A stretch of DNA of 64,000 nucleotides from Xanthomarina arctica (GCF_014638915.1 NZ_BMFQ01000002.1:248001-312000); one strand, 5' to 3'; shown: positions 20,401 through 28,640, counted from the stretch's first letter. Program-made: numbers and translations. Notes: generated by a model from the letters alone, not told the origin.

Positions 20401-23400
20401 ACTGCTGAAGGTGCTTTCGAAATTGATGTTACTTTAACAACTGCTGGGATGCCTCCTTATTCTTTTAGTATTAATGGTGGTGCATTCCAAACAAGAACAG
20501 CTCCATTTACGCTTCAGAATGTAACATCAGGAATTCATACTATAGAAGTTAAAGATGTTAATGGGTGTACACATATGGCAACGGTGACTATTGAGTCTCC
20601 ATTAGGAATCACTCCAGCTATTACTGGAATTACAACATGTGCTGATAATGATGGTGAAATTACCGTTACAGCTTTGGGTGGAACAGGAACTTATACTTAT
20701 AGTATTAGTCCTAATCCAGCTTCTATTAGTTTATCTGGGAATGTGTTTTCTGGAGTTCCTTCAGGAATGTACACGATTACCATAACGGATACGACTACTT
20801 TATGTACTGAAGATGCTACTATCACATTAGATGCAGCAACGCCAGTAACTTTTACAACTTCAACTACAGATGTTAGTTGTAATGGAAGTAATGAAGGTGT
20901 GATTACGGTTAATTTAGATGCCGGAAATGACAATCCAATTTATACCTATGAAATAACAGCTCCAATAGTTGTTGCTGCTCAAAACTCGAATATTTTTACA
21001 GGATTAGCCGCAGGTACTTATACGGTTCAAGTGAATTCTGGAAGAGGTTGTTTTGCAATAGAATTAGTAACTATTTATGAACCTAATTTACTAACAGTAT
21101 CTGGAATTGCAACAGATTACGCCTGCGCAACAGACGGATCAGTAAATACCTCTACTTTAACCATTACAGAAATAGGAGGAACGTCTTCTTATACATATAG
21201 TATTAATGGAACTAATTATTTCAACTCTAATGTGTTTGATATTATCGATACGGGAGTTATCCAAATCATTACTATTTATGTAAAAGATGCGAATGGTTGT
21301 ATAGCAACAAATACGGTAACTATTTTACCATTGCCAACTTTAACATTGGCAACAGTTGCAGAAGCAACTCCAATTGATTGTAATAATACAGGTTCAATAA
21401 GTATAACTGTTACTGGAGGCTCTGGAAACTTTGAATACCAAATGTTGCCAGCTGGTACTCCTCAAGCATCAAATGTCTTTACTATTTTATTACCGGGAGA
21501 TTACTATTTCTTGGTTAGCGATTTAGATACAGGATGTAGCATTGCAACAGCGGCTTATACAGTAGCACCTTTTGATACAGTGGATGCTGTAGCTACGGCT
21601 ACCACGGCAGTAACTTGTTTTGGTGATACTAATGGTGCCATAGAAATTAATGTGACTGGTTATACAGGCGCTTATACTTACGAGGTGTTTAATAATACTG
21701 GAACGTCTGTTGTAGGTCCAATTGCATCTAATACAAGTACAAATCCGCAAGCCATAACAGGTTTAATGGCTGGAAATTATACAGTAGTAGTAACTGAAAC
21801 TTCTAGTCCTTTTTGTGCTGCAATAACCAATGTGGTAACTATTACGTCTCCAGTGGAAGCTTTAGATTTAATTGCTTTAGAAACATCGAATGTTACCTGT
21901 TCAAACGATTTAGGAACAATTACTGCAACTGCCACTGGTGGTTGGGGGACCTATCAATATGAATTAACAGGAGCGACAACTGTTGCTTATTCTTCAAGTG
22001 GAACATTTACAAATTTAGCAGCAGGAACTTATACCGTAAACGTCATGGATGCTGGTGGTTGTATCGCTTCAGAGACAGTAACACTAGTTATACCTACACC
22101 AATTACTGCAACGGCGACCGCAAGCACAACTTTGTTGACTTGTTTTAATGATACAACTGCTACAATTACAGTTACTGCTACTTCAGGGGGTCAAGGAAAT
22201 AATTATTCATACACTTTGAATATGCTTTCACCAACGGTTAGCACGTCAGGACCTCAAAGTTCTCCAGTATTTGGCGAATTAGGAGCAGGGACGTACCAAG
22301 TTATAGTTTCAGATGCTTACAGCTGTAGTTTTACTTCAGCAGATATTGTTATTTCTCAACCAACTGCAATAGAAGCAAGTTTGGTAAAAACAACTTCTCA
22401 AACATGTTTAACGGAATCAACCCTTACCTTAAGTGCAATAGGAGGAACGGGGCCTTACACTTATAGTGATAACGATAGCTTTACTCCAATTTTAGGATCG
22501 TTTGCAACATCCACAACATTCTCTGTTCCTGTTGGGACTCACGAATATTACGTGCAAGATGCTAATGGATGTATTGCTAGAGTTTCTAATGAAATTACCA
22601 TAGATATACTTCCGGATTTAACTCTGATTGTTTCTGAAGAAAATGCTGTTATTAACTGTGCAGGAGATACAACAGGAGTTATTGTTGCTGTTGCTCAAGG
22701 AGGTTTAGGAAATTACATTTATACTTTACAGGATACTTTAGGGAATACTATTTCTGCGACACAAAATAGTCCAGGTGTGTTCACCGAACTTCCTGCAGGA
22801 ACTTATATCATCCAAGTAGTTAGTGGAGATTGTTTAACAACTTGGACTCCAATTATTATTTCAGAACCATTAGCTCCATTAACAGCTCCTTTTACGGTAA
22901 CAGATGTTACTTGTTATGGTGCTAATAACGGATCTATAGTTATTAATGCTTCTGGTGGAACAGGCATTATTAAATATGCTATTTCCCCACAATTAAATCA
23001 GTTTTTCGATTCTAATATTTTTGAAAATTTAGGTACTGGAACTTACGATGTAATTGTACAGGATCAATTAGGATGTTACTTGATGATTAATTTCACCATT
23101 AACGAACCTGCTCCAGTAATGGTTATAGTAGATACGTTATCTATAATTAATGAAGTTTGTGAAGGAGATTTAAATGCAGAATTTAGTATTGATATCTCTG
23201 GAGGTACACCGCCTTACTCTGTAAGTATAGACAGTTATAGTGGGCCTTATACTACAGGAACTTCAGGACAAACCCAGTTTGATTTCACTGGATTGAGTGG
23301 AGGACTTCATACCGTTTATGTGCGTGATAGCGCAGGTTGTGAGTCTGAAGTGGAAGTTAATAACCTTGAAGAATCGGTAAGAATAAACCCAATAGTAGAA

Positions 23401-24099
23401 ATTGATTATACATGTGTTAATAATGCATCAAGTAATATAGTAACCGTTACTGTAGATGATAGTATTACCAATCTAGACGATTTAGACTATTCTTTAGATG
23501 GTGGTCCTTATCAAATGAGTAATGTCTTTATAGATGTTGCTCCAGGAATTGGACATTATATAGATGTTAGACATACCAATGGATGTATACAAAGAACTTT
23601 ATTATTTGACATTACTACTTTCGATCCATTAACTCTTGTTTTAACCGATGGTGAAATTAATGAGATTATAGCAAATGCTTCTGGAGGTTCTGGCGAATAT
23701 GAATTTACTCTGAATGGAGAATCTTATGGAAGCACCAATGTCTTTATTATTTCAGAATCTGGTACATACACCGTAACAGTTACAGATAGTAATGGTTGTG
23801 TTGCAACAGCAACAAGACATTTCGATTTTGTAGACGTTTGTATCCCTAATTACTTTACTCCAAATGGAGATGGGGTTTTAGACGGTTGGGGTCCAGGTTG
23901 TACTATTCATTATCCAAATCTTGATTTCGATATTTTCGACAGATATGGTAGAAAAGTAGCTAGCTTAAGATTAGGACAAACATGGGATGGCTTGTACCAA
24001 GGGAAGGAATTACCTACCGGAGATTATTGGTATGTTGTTAGATTGAATGATGCTAAAGACAGTAGAAGTTTTGTTGGTCATTTTACCCTATATAGATAA
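14446..24099 (+). CDS. Giant SprB-like adhesin with SprB repeats and T9SS type-B CTD
   Basis: 3217 residues from the ATG at 14446, which gives the signal peptide MKKPTFFKIS...TFAQ; a further-upstream TTG at 14410 lies inside a hairpin and is unlikely. Residues about 25-350 form a non-repeated head, followed by a DUF11-like module (VLTKIVEDDFGNNIGG, SGNDDANNLLIRDVLP). Then come about 25-30 SprB-type repeats of 70-100 residues, each with a GGT.PYTYSI core, SNVFTGLAAGTYTV and VTDANGCT. The end (CIPNYFTPNGDGVLDG, FDRYGRKVASL, LPTGDYWYVVRL) is a CHU_C sorting domain. By analogy with F. johnsoniae SprB it is a gliding/surface adhesin exported by T9SS; the PorP/SprF gene follows 41 nt downstream. 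Confidence 0.92.
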   Translation: MKKPTFFKISIAVIILIMSMPTFAQNFVPFTPRFNQDLKGDIRLIGNNILGPSNDPFNDNYTYNHNVNMQYIDIDGDGSTFNSTSADLEIPNPGCYRIVHAGLYWGAVTNGDEPITEIKFKGPTGGYHDVVGTVIYEANGVETGNSYPYSSYADVTSIVNSLTNNLGTYTIGNVSTATGRTSTFNPYNGTGYSAGWSLFIVFEDPTLPGKSITSFDGFSSINSSVDVDIPVSGFRTVPAPIPVRANFAFAALEGDKPIQNDRLILNGITMSAVDRPANNFFNSSVTQLSALPVNNRVPNSTNTLGFDTGIMVIPNPGNTVIGNDDTNATIRLESNQDQYFAYFCAFAVEIIEPKIVLTKIVEDDFGNNIGGDLVGLGSSLNYVIGFHNSGNDDANNLLIRDVLPINIIFNYPADLGVLPPGVTVQSYNVATRELIFSVDNSYVEQGDPVTEIRIHAQVVENCDELADACSNRIVNQAFATYSGIENPNFVITDDPSLDTNTGCLISPQATNFLADLDCEFIENVVLCGETVQLTAANGYDSYSWSTSPTGTPVIGTTQSITVSATGTYYVYNTAEAPCQSITQTYVVANYGATTLVNPVIPFADEVVTCTNNGKLLPNIFLCGANDFTLIETYITDATTIIWEVLDESSCTAVTNPDCANESDTCTWNEVGTGPTFNVDTAGQYRLTINYEGGCFNQFYFNVYENVLNATVTSNDIICTTPGQITVGGVPSGYEYSLDGITFQSSNVFPITTAGTYTVYIQQVGVPSNPCVFTVPDVQIRDRDFTVSINIAQPLCYGDKGSVTLAANDVRPQYFFSIYDGATLINSVGPITANNYTFSNLNPGTYTTLVETEDGCTHTEDIEIIEPVLLTATSAITSPLTCTDGEITIYPSGGTAPYFYFVNGSTEFQTVPEIVVTSAGVYNILVVDSNNCEATTSITVEASLAPVFTVNHTDVLCSGSLTGSITVNVTNPNGNSLMYSIDGGITFVSSNVFTALAAGDYEVVVQYTTGPDVCLSDPQTITIENTDPIIGTATLTTPYTCTTNGVITVSGVSGGQTPYMYSIDGVTFQTGTTFSGLSNGTYTITIQDASGCTFIADSITIDPLNPPTDLTFSNSPLSCPLNTSTITITGTTGGLGTLQYQIIAPASEATAYQTSNVFADLAPGTYTFQVIDENDCTYTESYTINPLQAITVVGQNINEVTCFGSSNGSVQFTVSGSTGFDYTLNGGTSTAGTSPLVLSGLAAGTYTIIVTDSTTNCDATATLTVEESSTALSITTDPSPITCNGVGQVVINTTGGWGGNTYSITLPDGTVIPAQASNTFGNLTQTGTYTATVTDALGCTVTSTFDLTVSGSPTATIALTSDYCYDTTNAATLEVTATGGQAPFQFSINGAPFTSNNIFNNLVPGTYTIIVRDANGCSVTLPAETITPQLILSTNVTKELDCTASPDAVITGTISGGYAPYTYEVSINGGTFTALGATGSPFTYSTATNGTYQFQITDAQGCTALSAVNTVDVLTLPEIISVTQTQSILCHGDNNAAINVVINTTVGEPAYVINVFNTTTGTDYGTQTSGLTAGSYTITLTDNNLCTDTATIIIAEPTPILVNHHAVNITCGPLGVSQGSVIIDGVSGGTSPYNYFVTGTNGYSNSELNTTGSISVSFDVVDFGLYQINVVDANGCSVLIQDVLVASPPDDLDINITATADCLLGGEAVVTIGTTLISSGPFFFSTYPATGTPPGGSWIPEGTPGSAIFTGLIPGVTYTFIVFDSSTGCSYYEIATSPIPTNSTLTATAVTANNITCTGSADGNVSFNINSTYGSSTNVTYEIFDSLSLVTTGISGTGVVPANGSLPITNLGPLPFGNYFVLISETSGPYTGCSVVTIPFNITESAIELSLTATVDQNANCNLNSGVISAIGMNGTAPYMYQITTTATAPPATDPAWASANVFNMNANSYYVHVMDAYGCIKTTPVLVLPQDPSPIVNAVVNNPCDTAEGAFEIDVTLTTAGMPPYSFSINGGAFQTRTAPFTLQNVTSGIHTIEVKDVNGCTHMATVTIESPLGITPAITGITTCADNDGEITVTALGGTGTYTYSISPNPASISLSGNVFSGVPSGMYTITITDTTTLCTEDATITLDAATPVTFTTSTTDVSCNGSNEGVITVNLDAGNDNPIYTYEITAPIVVAAQNSNIFTGLAAGTYTVQVNSGRGCFAIELVTIYEPNLLTVSGIATDYACATDGSVNTSTLTITEIGGTSSYTYSINGTNYFNSNVFDIIDTGVIQIITIYVKDANGCIATNTVTILPLPTLTLATVAEATPIDCNNTGSISITVTGGSGNFEYQMLPAGTPQASNVFTILLPGDYYFLVSDLDTGCSIATAAYTVAPFDTVDAVATATTAVTCFGDTNGAIEINVTGYTGAYTYEVFNNTGTSVVGPIASNTSTNPQAITGLMAGNYTVVVTETSSPFCAAITNVVTITSPVEALDLIALETSNVTCSNDLGTITATATGGWGTYQYELTGATTVAYSSSGTFTNLAAGTYTVNVMDAGGCIASETVTLVIPTPITATATASTTLLTCFNDTTATITVTATSGGQGNNYSYTLNMLSPTVSTSGPQSSPVFGELGAGTYQVIVSDAYSCSFTSADIVISQPTAIEASLVKTTSQTCLTESTLTLSAIGGTGPYTYSDNDSFTPILGSFATSTTFSVPVGTHEYYVQDANGCIARVSNEITIDILPDLTLIVSEENAVINCAGDTTGVIVAVAQGGLGNYIYTLQDTLGNTISATQNSPGVFTELPAGTYIIQVVSGDCLTTWTPIIISEPLAPLTAPFTVTDVTCYGANNGSIVINASGGTGIIKYAISPQLNQFFDSNIFENLGTGTYDVIVQDQLGCYLMINFTINEPAPVMVIVDTLSIINEVCEGDLNAEFSIDISGGTPPYSVSIDSYSGPYTTGTSGQTQFDFTGLSGGLHTVYVRDSAGCESEVEVNNLEESVRINPIVEIDYTCVNNASSNIVTVTVDDSITNLDDLDYSLDGGPYQMSNVFIDVAPGIGHYIDVRHTNGCIQRTLLFDITTFDPLTLVLTDGEINEIIANASGGSGEYEFTLNGESYGSTNVFIISESGTYTVTVTDSNGCVATATRHFDFVDVCIPNYFTPNGDGVLDGWGPGCTIHYPNLDFDIFDRYGRKVASLRLGQTWDGLYQGKELPTGDYWYVVRLNDAKDSRSFVGHFTLYR

Positions 24100-24140
24100 C
24101 CCTAAGTGATGATTATTGTCTAAATTAAAAACGAATCAAA

Positions 24141-25112
24141 ATGAAAAAACTAATTATATATTCTCTTTTATTAATCATAACCAAAAGTTATAGCCAAGAG
24201 TTAAATCTACCCGTTTTTACACAATATTTAGCAGATAATCCTTTCGTGATTTCTCCAACCTTTGCTGGAATTGGCGATAATCTAAAAATAAGAGCCAATG
24301 GTTTAACCCAATGGGTTGGAATAAAAGGAGCACCAGATAATCAATCTATTTATGCCGATTTTAGAATAGCAAGTCGTTCGGGAGTTGGACTTTCTATGTA
24401 TAATGATAGCAATGGAAACACGAAGCAAAAAGGGTTAAAAGTGTCCTTTGCTCATCATTTAATTTTAGATTATTATTCTAAGCAATATCTGTCGTTTGGT
24501 ATTTCATACAATTTAAATAGTTTTAAAATTGATATAGATAATTTTCAACCTACTTATGAAACCCCAATCATAGATCCAAGAGTAACTGACGATAGATCTA
24601 CTTCAAACAACAATTTCGATGTGGGTGTTTTATACAGAAATAAAGATTTTTACTTTAGTTTAAATGCGAATAACCTATTACCTAAGGATATTGATAATTT
24701 TACAGGAATAGAACCAGACTTACTTTTAAACTATCAAATCTATACAGGAATTGTTATAAAAAGTAAAACGAATAAATATTTAGAATTTGAACCTTCTGTA
24801 TTTTTCCAATATTTTGATAGTGATAATCGTTCTAGTACAGACATCAATTTAAAGATTAGAAAATACAATAGAAAAGAAAATTATATATGGGGAGGTTTCA
24901 ACTATAGATTCTTAAACGATCAATTTGGAAAACCTTTAAATGTTGGGCCTATGGTAGGAGTGCAAGTTTCTAATTTCTATTTTGCTTATGCCTATCAAAT
25001 TACTACCAATGATTTAGCGGGATATAATTCAGGAACTCATATGGTAACTATTGGATTAAATTTCTTACAAGGAATAAGCGATTGTCCTTGTACACAAACG
25101 CCAGTGCATTAA
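24141..25112 (+). CDS. PorP/SprF family T9SS outer-membrane protein
   Basis: 323 residues, signal peptide ending YSQ. Typical PorP/SprF features: LPVFTQYLADNPFVISPTFAG near the start, LTQWVGIKGAP, a series of amphipathic barrel strands, NVGPMVGVQVSNFYFAYAYQ and GTHMVTIGLNF close to the end. It has the normal length of the family and no extra domains, unlike the fused homologue upstream. SprF-type proteins are needed to secrete the adhesin encoded just before them, so this is the probable partner of the giant adhesin. Confidence 0.92.
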   Translation: MKKLIIYSLLLIITKSYSQELNLPVFTQYLADNPFVISPTFAGIGDNLKIRANGLTQWVGIKGAPDNQSIYADFRIASRSGVGLSMYNDSNGNTKQKGLKVSFAHHLILDYYSKQYLSFGISYNLNSFKIDIDNFQPTYETPIIDPRVTDDRSTSNNNFDVGVLYRNKDFYFSLNANNLLPKDIDNFTGIEPDLLLNYQIYTGIVIKSKTNKYLEFEPSVFFQYFDSDNRSSTDINLKIRKYNRKENYIWGGFNYRFLNDQFGKPLNVGPMVGVQVSNFYFAYAYQITTNDLAGYNSGTHMVTIGLNFLQGISDCPCTQTPVH

Positions 25113-25135
25113 TATTTACACGAATTTTTTATATG

Positions 25136-25172
25136 AAAATCAATGGTAAAACTAAAACCATTGATTTTTTTT
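25136..25172 (+). terminator. Terminator of the gliding/adhesin block
   Basis: AAAATCAATGGT (25136-25147), 9-nt loop, ACCATTGATTTT (25157-25168), then more T. A 12-bp perfect stem placed between two converging genes; it may act on both strands. Confidence 0.85.
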
Positions 25173-25196
25173 ATGTCTAATTTTGAAATCACAACA

Positions 25197-26129
25197 TTAA
25201 AAAACGGTAGACCATCCAAAGACAAAACCGTTTGTGTTAGCGCCAACATCTTTTAGAGTAAGCGTTGTTCCGTATGCTATTTTTATGGCTTGCTTTTTAA
25301 ATATGGGCATTCCAGCAGAAAGGCCAGCTAAGAAGTTTCCTCGTTCATCATTTTTTGGTAGTCTGTTAACAATAGAATGACCTCCAAGACCATAACCAAA
25401 ACTCAATGCGGTCCAAATTCTGTGTTTAAAATGTTTGGTAAGATGAGTTTGCATGGCAAAAAGTGGATCTTGTTTTCTAGTTTTATCAATATAGAAATCG
25501 TTGTTGTTAGTATAAATATATACAGACCCTGTTAACTCATAAGACCAGGAGTTCCAATTATGAACCATACCCACTTGCGGACGAAAAACAAAAGAATTCC
25601 CTCCAATATTTAACAGTTTATCGCCATAATACTGACCAAAAGGAAAGGTTATGGCAAGAGAGGCGCCAACAGTGGTGTAAACGGGGTTTTCCTTTAAGTA
25701 TTCTTGCAACTCTTTAGGAGTCATGGCATTTGGTCCAATAAAATTAATAGAAAACCTTAATCTAGGATCTGCAAAGCCATTGCGGGTAACCTCTTCAGGA
25801 ACACCATTTAATAAACCTTCCCATTTAGCAAAGGTATAAGGAATTAAAACATCGATTCTAGCTTGTTTCTTACCAATTCTAAAAGGACGAACATATTGTA
25901 AGGCTATTTGATTTACTACAACCGTGGCATTTTGAGCTTGTAAAAGTGGATCAAATTCAATATCTCCAAAAACATGGCCATATCCAACTCCTACCACATT
26001 AATCCCTAAAGGCATGGAAGTCCAACGTTTTGGTTCTATATCTTGAGAATAACCATGAGTGAAAATAATGAAAACTAAAAACAGATTTATTTTAGTTATA
26101 AGAGCAAGCGATGGGTATTGTTTGTTCAT
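25197..26129 (-). CDS. Outer-membrane beta-barrel of the 'MetA pathway of phenol degradation' (transporter) family
   Basis: 310 residues with an N-terminal signal (ending GYSQ, after a long N-region). Repeated amphipathic strands (INVVGVGYGHVFGDIEFDPLL, RIDVLIPYTFAKWEGLLNGV, GFADPRLRFSINFIGP, TVGASLAITFPFGQYY) match the PF13557-type outer-membrane family. That family name reflects its first member; no phenol genes are present, so the transported compound is unknown. It is transcribed toward the gliding block and ends at a shared terminator. Upstream lies the first copy of the island repeat. Confidence 0.75.
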   Translation of the reverse strand: MNKQYPSLALITKINLFLVFIIFTHGYSQDIEPKRWTSMPLGINVVGVGYGHVFGDIEFDPLLQAQNATVVVNQIALQYVRPFRIGKKQARIDVLIPYTFAKWEGLLNGVPEEVTRNGFADPRLRFSINFIGPNAMTPKELQEYLKENPVYTTVGASLAITFPFGQYYGDKLLNIGGNSFVFRPQVGMVHNWNSWSYELTGSVYIYTNNNDFYIDKTRKQDPLFAMQTHLTKHFKHRIWTALSFGYGLGGHSIVNRLPKNDERGNFLAGLSAGMPIFKKQAIKIAYGTTLTLKDVGANTNGFVFGWSTVF

Positions 26130-26148
26130 CTAAGAATGTTTATCACAT

Positions 26149-26156
26149 CAAAAGTA
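26149..26156 (-). promoter_or_regulatory. -7 box (TACTTTTG) of the barrel gene
   Basis: Minus-strand TACTTTTG matches TAnnTTTG and lies 19 nt before the ATG at 26129. No clean -33 TTG was found. Confidence 0.45.
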
Positions 26157-26263
26157 AACAAAGTTTAAAAATAGATCATGATGTAGATTCATATTTATAA
26201 TATTTTCCTGTTCAGTCTTTTAGGGAATTCTGTTTTCTATGAGATTGTTTAATTATTGCCCTT

Positions 26264-26345
26264 GGTTTTATGTGTAAAAGCAAGTACGCACTTTCCTTTG
26301 ATATAGTACTAAACTACGCATTTTTTTATAAACAGTGTTGCCCAC
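26264..26345 (-). repeat. Island repeat, copy A (attC-like imperfect palindrome, left arm reduced)
   Basis: Plus-strand reading: left end GGTTTTATGTGTA, core AAGCAAGTACGCACTTTCC, a second block AGTACTAAACTACGCAT, and right end TATAAACAGTGTTGCCCAC. The core and right end are nearly identical to copy C. The inverted left arm present in C is missing here. It marks the left edge of the cassette-like island. Confidence 0.75.
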
Positions 26346-26365
26346 GCTTTTTTACAATCAAAATT

Positions 26366-27058
26366 CTATTTTTTAATAATTCTTTTGTTAATAGTTCCAA
26401 ATTTCGAGTCAATCTTCATAATGTAAAATCCATTAGATAAATCAGAAAGATCTATTGTATCAAAATTGTTTTCTATAGTTTTTATGGTTTGTCCTATTGA
26501 ATTAAATAGTTCTATTTTAATAATGTGACTATTTTGGGATTTCAAATGAATTAGTGAACTAATTGGGTTAGGATAAATATCAATTTGGTGTAACTCAAAT
26601 TTTGTAATGTTTAGTGGGAAATTTTTAAAAACTGCTTGTCCGAAAACAGGCGTATTCAATTTTAATTCCATACCATTATCTTCTGTTGAAAGATAATATC
26701 CAGAACCTATCAATTGTATGAAATCAAAGTACTCATTTTCAAAATTATTATGGCTTTCAATTCCACAGTCATCAGTTGTGTTTGAAAATTGGTCTGTTTC
26801 TAAATTATCAGGATATGGTAGGTTGAAAGTTCCATTGAAGGTGTTGCAAGCTCCGGTTCCATAAAAAGTCAAATCCTCCAAAATTGTCAAAGTTGGGGTT
26901 ATGGTAGGTTCTATTTCTGAAACCACATAAGGTGCTGGAGTTCCATCGCTAGCCATAACAGAATACAGATACCAAGTTTGAAATAAATCAGGATTTGGTT
27001 CTTGTGCAAAACAGTTTGTGAAACAAATAACTGAAATCGAAAGTAGTAATTGTTTCAT
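26366..27058 (-). CDS. META-domain secreted protein with T9SS type-A sorting domain
   Basis: 230 residues with signal peptide (ending CFAQ). Residues about 28-125 resemble a META/HslJ domain (TFYGTGACNTFNGTFNLPYP). Residues about 155-230 form a Por-secretion tail: IDIYPNPISS, IKIELFNSIGQTIKTI, IDLSDLSNGFYIMKI, KRIIKK. It should be exported by the T9SS and cleaved or anchored at the surface. It sits alone between island repeats A and B, like a cassette. Confidence 0.82.
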   Translation of the reverse strand: MKQLLLSISVICFTNCFAQEPNPDLFQTWYLYSVMASDGTPAPYVVSEIEPTITPTLTILEDLTFYGTGACNTFNGTFNLPYPDNLETDQFSNTTDDCGIESHNNFENEYFDFIQLIGSGYYLSTEDNGMELKLNTPVFGQAVFKNFPLNITKFELHQIDIYPNPISSLIHLKSQNSHIIKIELFNSIGQTIKTIENNFDTIDLSDLSNGFYIMKIDSKFGTINKRIIKK

Positions 27059-27079
27059 GGTTTTTGTTTTTCAGCTTGT

Positions 27080-27218
27080 GACTATCGGTTTTGTATATGA
27101 ATATTAGCAGAGTTAAGTGTGACACTTTTCGGATTAAAACAAAGATAGCAGAAAAGAACCAAACTTTAAGTTTAGCTCGTAACTGCTATTTTTTTTATAT
27201 AAGCTATTATTGGCGGTA
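27080..27218 (-). repeat. Island repeat, copy B
   Basis: Left end CTATCGGTTTTGTATATGA shares GGTTTTGTATATGA with copy C; right end TATATAAGCTATTATTGGCGGTAG in two parts. Nested inverted arms: ATTAGCAG (27103-27110) with CTGCTATT (27183-27190), and a central AAGTGT-g-ACACTT hairpin (27115-27127). The interior differs from copies A, C, F and I but the overall architecture is the same. Confidence 0.65.
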
Positions 27219-27226
27219 GTTTTTAT

Positions 27227-27835
27227 TTATGCATCTACAAAAATTACTTGACCCGTAATAAATCCATCAACCGAACGTTCAAAAGCTTTACCTACTAATT
27301 TTCCAGGAACTGGCTCAAAACCTGGCATCATTTCACCATAAACATCCCAAGCCTCTTCTAAAACAGTTGGGTTTATTGAGTTTACTCGGATTCCTCTTGG
27401 CATTTCAAAAGCAACACATTTAACAAATGTATCAATAGCGCCACTAGTAGTAGCATCAGCAATTGCAAAAGGTATAGGCTTAGTATTTAAAATTCCTGTT
27501 ATTAAAGTAAATGACCCCTTATCTGCAATATATTCTTGACCAATACGTACAATGTTTATTTGTCCCATCATTTTACTTAAAATGGTACTCATCCATTGTT
27601 CTTCGGTCATTTCAGTGAAATTTGCATATTCACAAACACCAACAGTGTTTACAACAGCATCAAAATGACCAACATCTTCGTATAATTTCCTTAAAGATGC
27701 TTCGCTTGTAATATCTACTTGAAAGTCATAATTATCGGCAGACCGTCCAGCAGTTATAATTTTATGTTTTCCAAGACCAGTTAAAGCTGCTTGTCCCATT
27801 TTTCCGTTTGCTCCAATTAAAATTATTGTTTTCAT
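27227..27835 (-). CDS. Short-chain dehydrogenase/reductase without the catalytic Tyr
   Basis: 202 residues. The N-terminal dinucleotide-binding loop IILIGANGKMGQAAL, NTVGVCEYANF and the RVNSINPTVLEEAW segment place it in the SDR superfamily. The position of the usual YxxxK pair reads PFAIADATTSGAIDTFVK: no Tyr at the active site. It belongs to a small subfamily of atypical SDRs that may bind NAD(P) without classical catalysis. The Crp-type regulator gene lies directly upstream (67 nt), so the two are probably functionally linked. Confidence 0.82.
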   Translation of the reverse strand: MKTIILIGANGKMGQAALTGLGKHKIITAGRSADNYDFQVDITSEASLRKLYEDVGHFDAVVNTVGVCEYANFTEMTEEQWMSTILSKMMGQINIVRIGQEYIADKGSFTLITGILNTKPIPFAIADATTSGAIDTFVKCVAFEMPRGIRVNSINPTVLEEAWDVYGEMMPGFEPVPGKLVGKAFERSVDGFITGQVIFVDA

Positions 27836-27902
27836 ATAATATTTATTTTTAAATTATATGCAAATTTATGAAGTACTCAAGGTTTAGGAACAGGACATTT
27901 GT

Positions 27903-28466
27903 CTAATACGTAATATTAGCCCTTATTCGACTTAGGTGACGTTGTGTAACGCCTAGGTAAGAAGCTATATAATGTAGTGGAATCTCTTTGATATATTCAG
28001 GTTGCGTTGTAATTAAATCTAAATAGCGTTGTTGAGCCTTATCTTTTTGATGATTAAATATCCATTTTTCTAATTCAACATATTCCTTTTCGGCAATAAT
28101 TTTCAAAAAACGCAACCAATTACTATTTGATTTGGCTAAATTTTCTAACGTTGCTTTTGGTATTGAAATTATTTCAGCATCTGTCAGAGCTTGAATATTT
28201 TCTTCAGATTTTTTTTGTGAAATAAATGAAGAATAAGCCATTAATAATTTACTAGGAAAAGTGAAACAATAGGTAATTTCATCATCATTATTTGAAAAAT
28301 AATAAGAACGAAAAATTCCACTTTTAACAAAAGCTATAGAGTCGCAAATTTCATTGTTATTAATATATAAATCGCCTTTTTTTAATAAAATAGGTAGCGA
28401 TAACTTCAAGAAATCAGTAATCTCTATATCTGTAAATAAATTAAATGATTTTAAATATTCGTTCAT
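27903..28466 (-). CDS. Crp/Fnr family transcriptional regulator
   Basis: 187 residues. Residues about 15-115 form a cyclic-nucleotide-binding-like beta barrel (LLKKGDLYINNNEICDSIAFV, GIFRSYYF). The C-terminal part carries a helix-turn-helix (IASYLGVTQRHLSRIRANI). The DNA-binding domain is short, ending soon after the recognition helix, as in many Bacteroidetes Crp-like proteins. It probably regulates itself and the adjacent SDR gene; both sit together between repeats B and C. Confidence 0.85.
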   Translation of the reverse strand: MNEYLKSFNLFTDIEITDFLKLSLPILLKKGDLYINNNEICDSIAFVKSGIFRSYYFSNNDDEITYCFTFPSKLLMAYSSFISQKKSEENIQALTDAEIISIPKATLENLAKSNSNWLRFLKIIAEKEYVELEKWIFNHQKDKAQQRYLDLITTQPEYIKEIPLHYIASYLGVTQRHLSRIRANITY

Positions 28467-28502
28467 TTCTTTCTTTAATGTTTAGCATGCTCAAAATACC
28501 GC

Positions 28503-28634
28503 GAACGGTTTTGTATATGAAAATTGCGTGCTTGTGTCAGAGGATTTTCGGAACGAAAATAGGATGAAAGCAAGTACGCAATTTCCTTTGATAAAGTACT
28601 AAATTACGCATTTTTTATAAACAGTGTTAGCCAC
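28503..28634 (-). repeat. Island repeat, copy C (most complete copy)
   Basis: Nested fold: left end GAACGGTTTTGTATATGA; arms ATTGCGTGCTTG (28523-28534) and CAAGTACGCAAT (28571-28582), 11 of 12 paired; a central hairpin ATTTTCG-GAA-CGAAAAT (28544-28560); then AGTACTAAATTACGCAT and right end TATAAACAGTGTTAGCCAC. The core is shared with copies A, F and I; the GCTTGTGTCAGAGGATTTTC segment is shared with copy E. Confidence 0.8.
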
Positions 28635-28640
28635 TAGCTT

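Noticed and set aside
14446-24099. Possible CRISPR or noncoding tandem repeats
   Set aside because: The periodicity is protein-level (SprB repeats); DNA copies are too diverged and too long for CRISPR.
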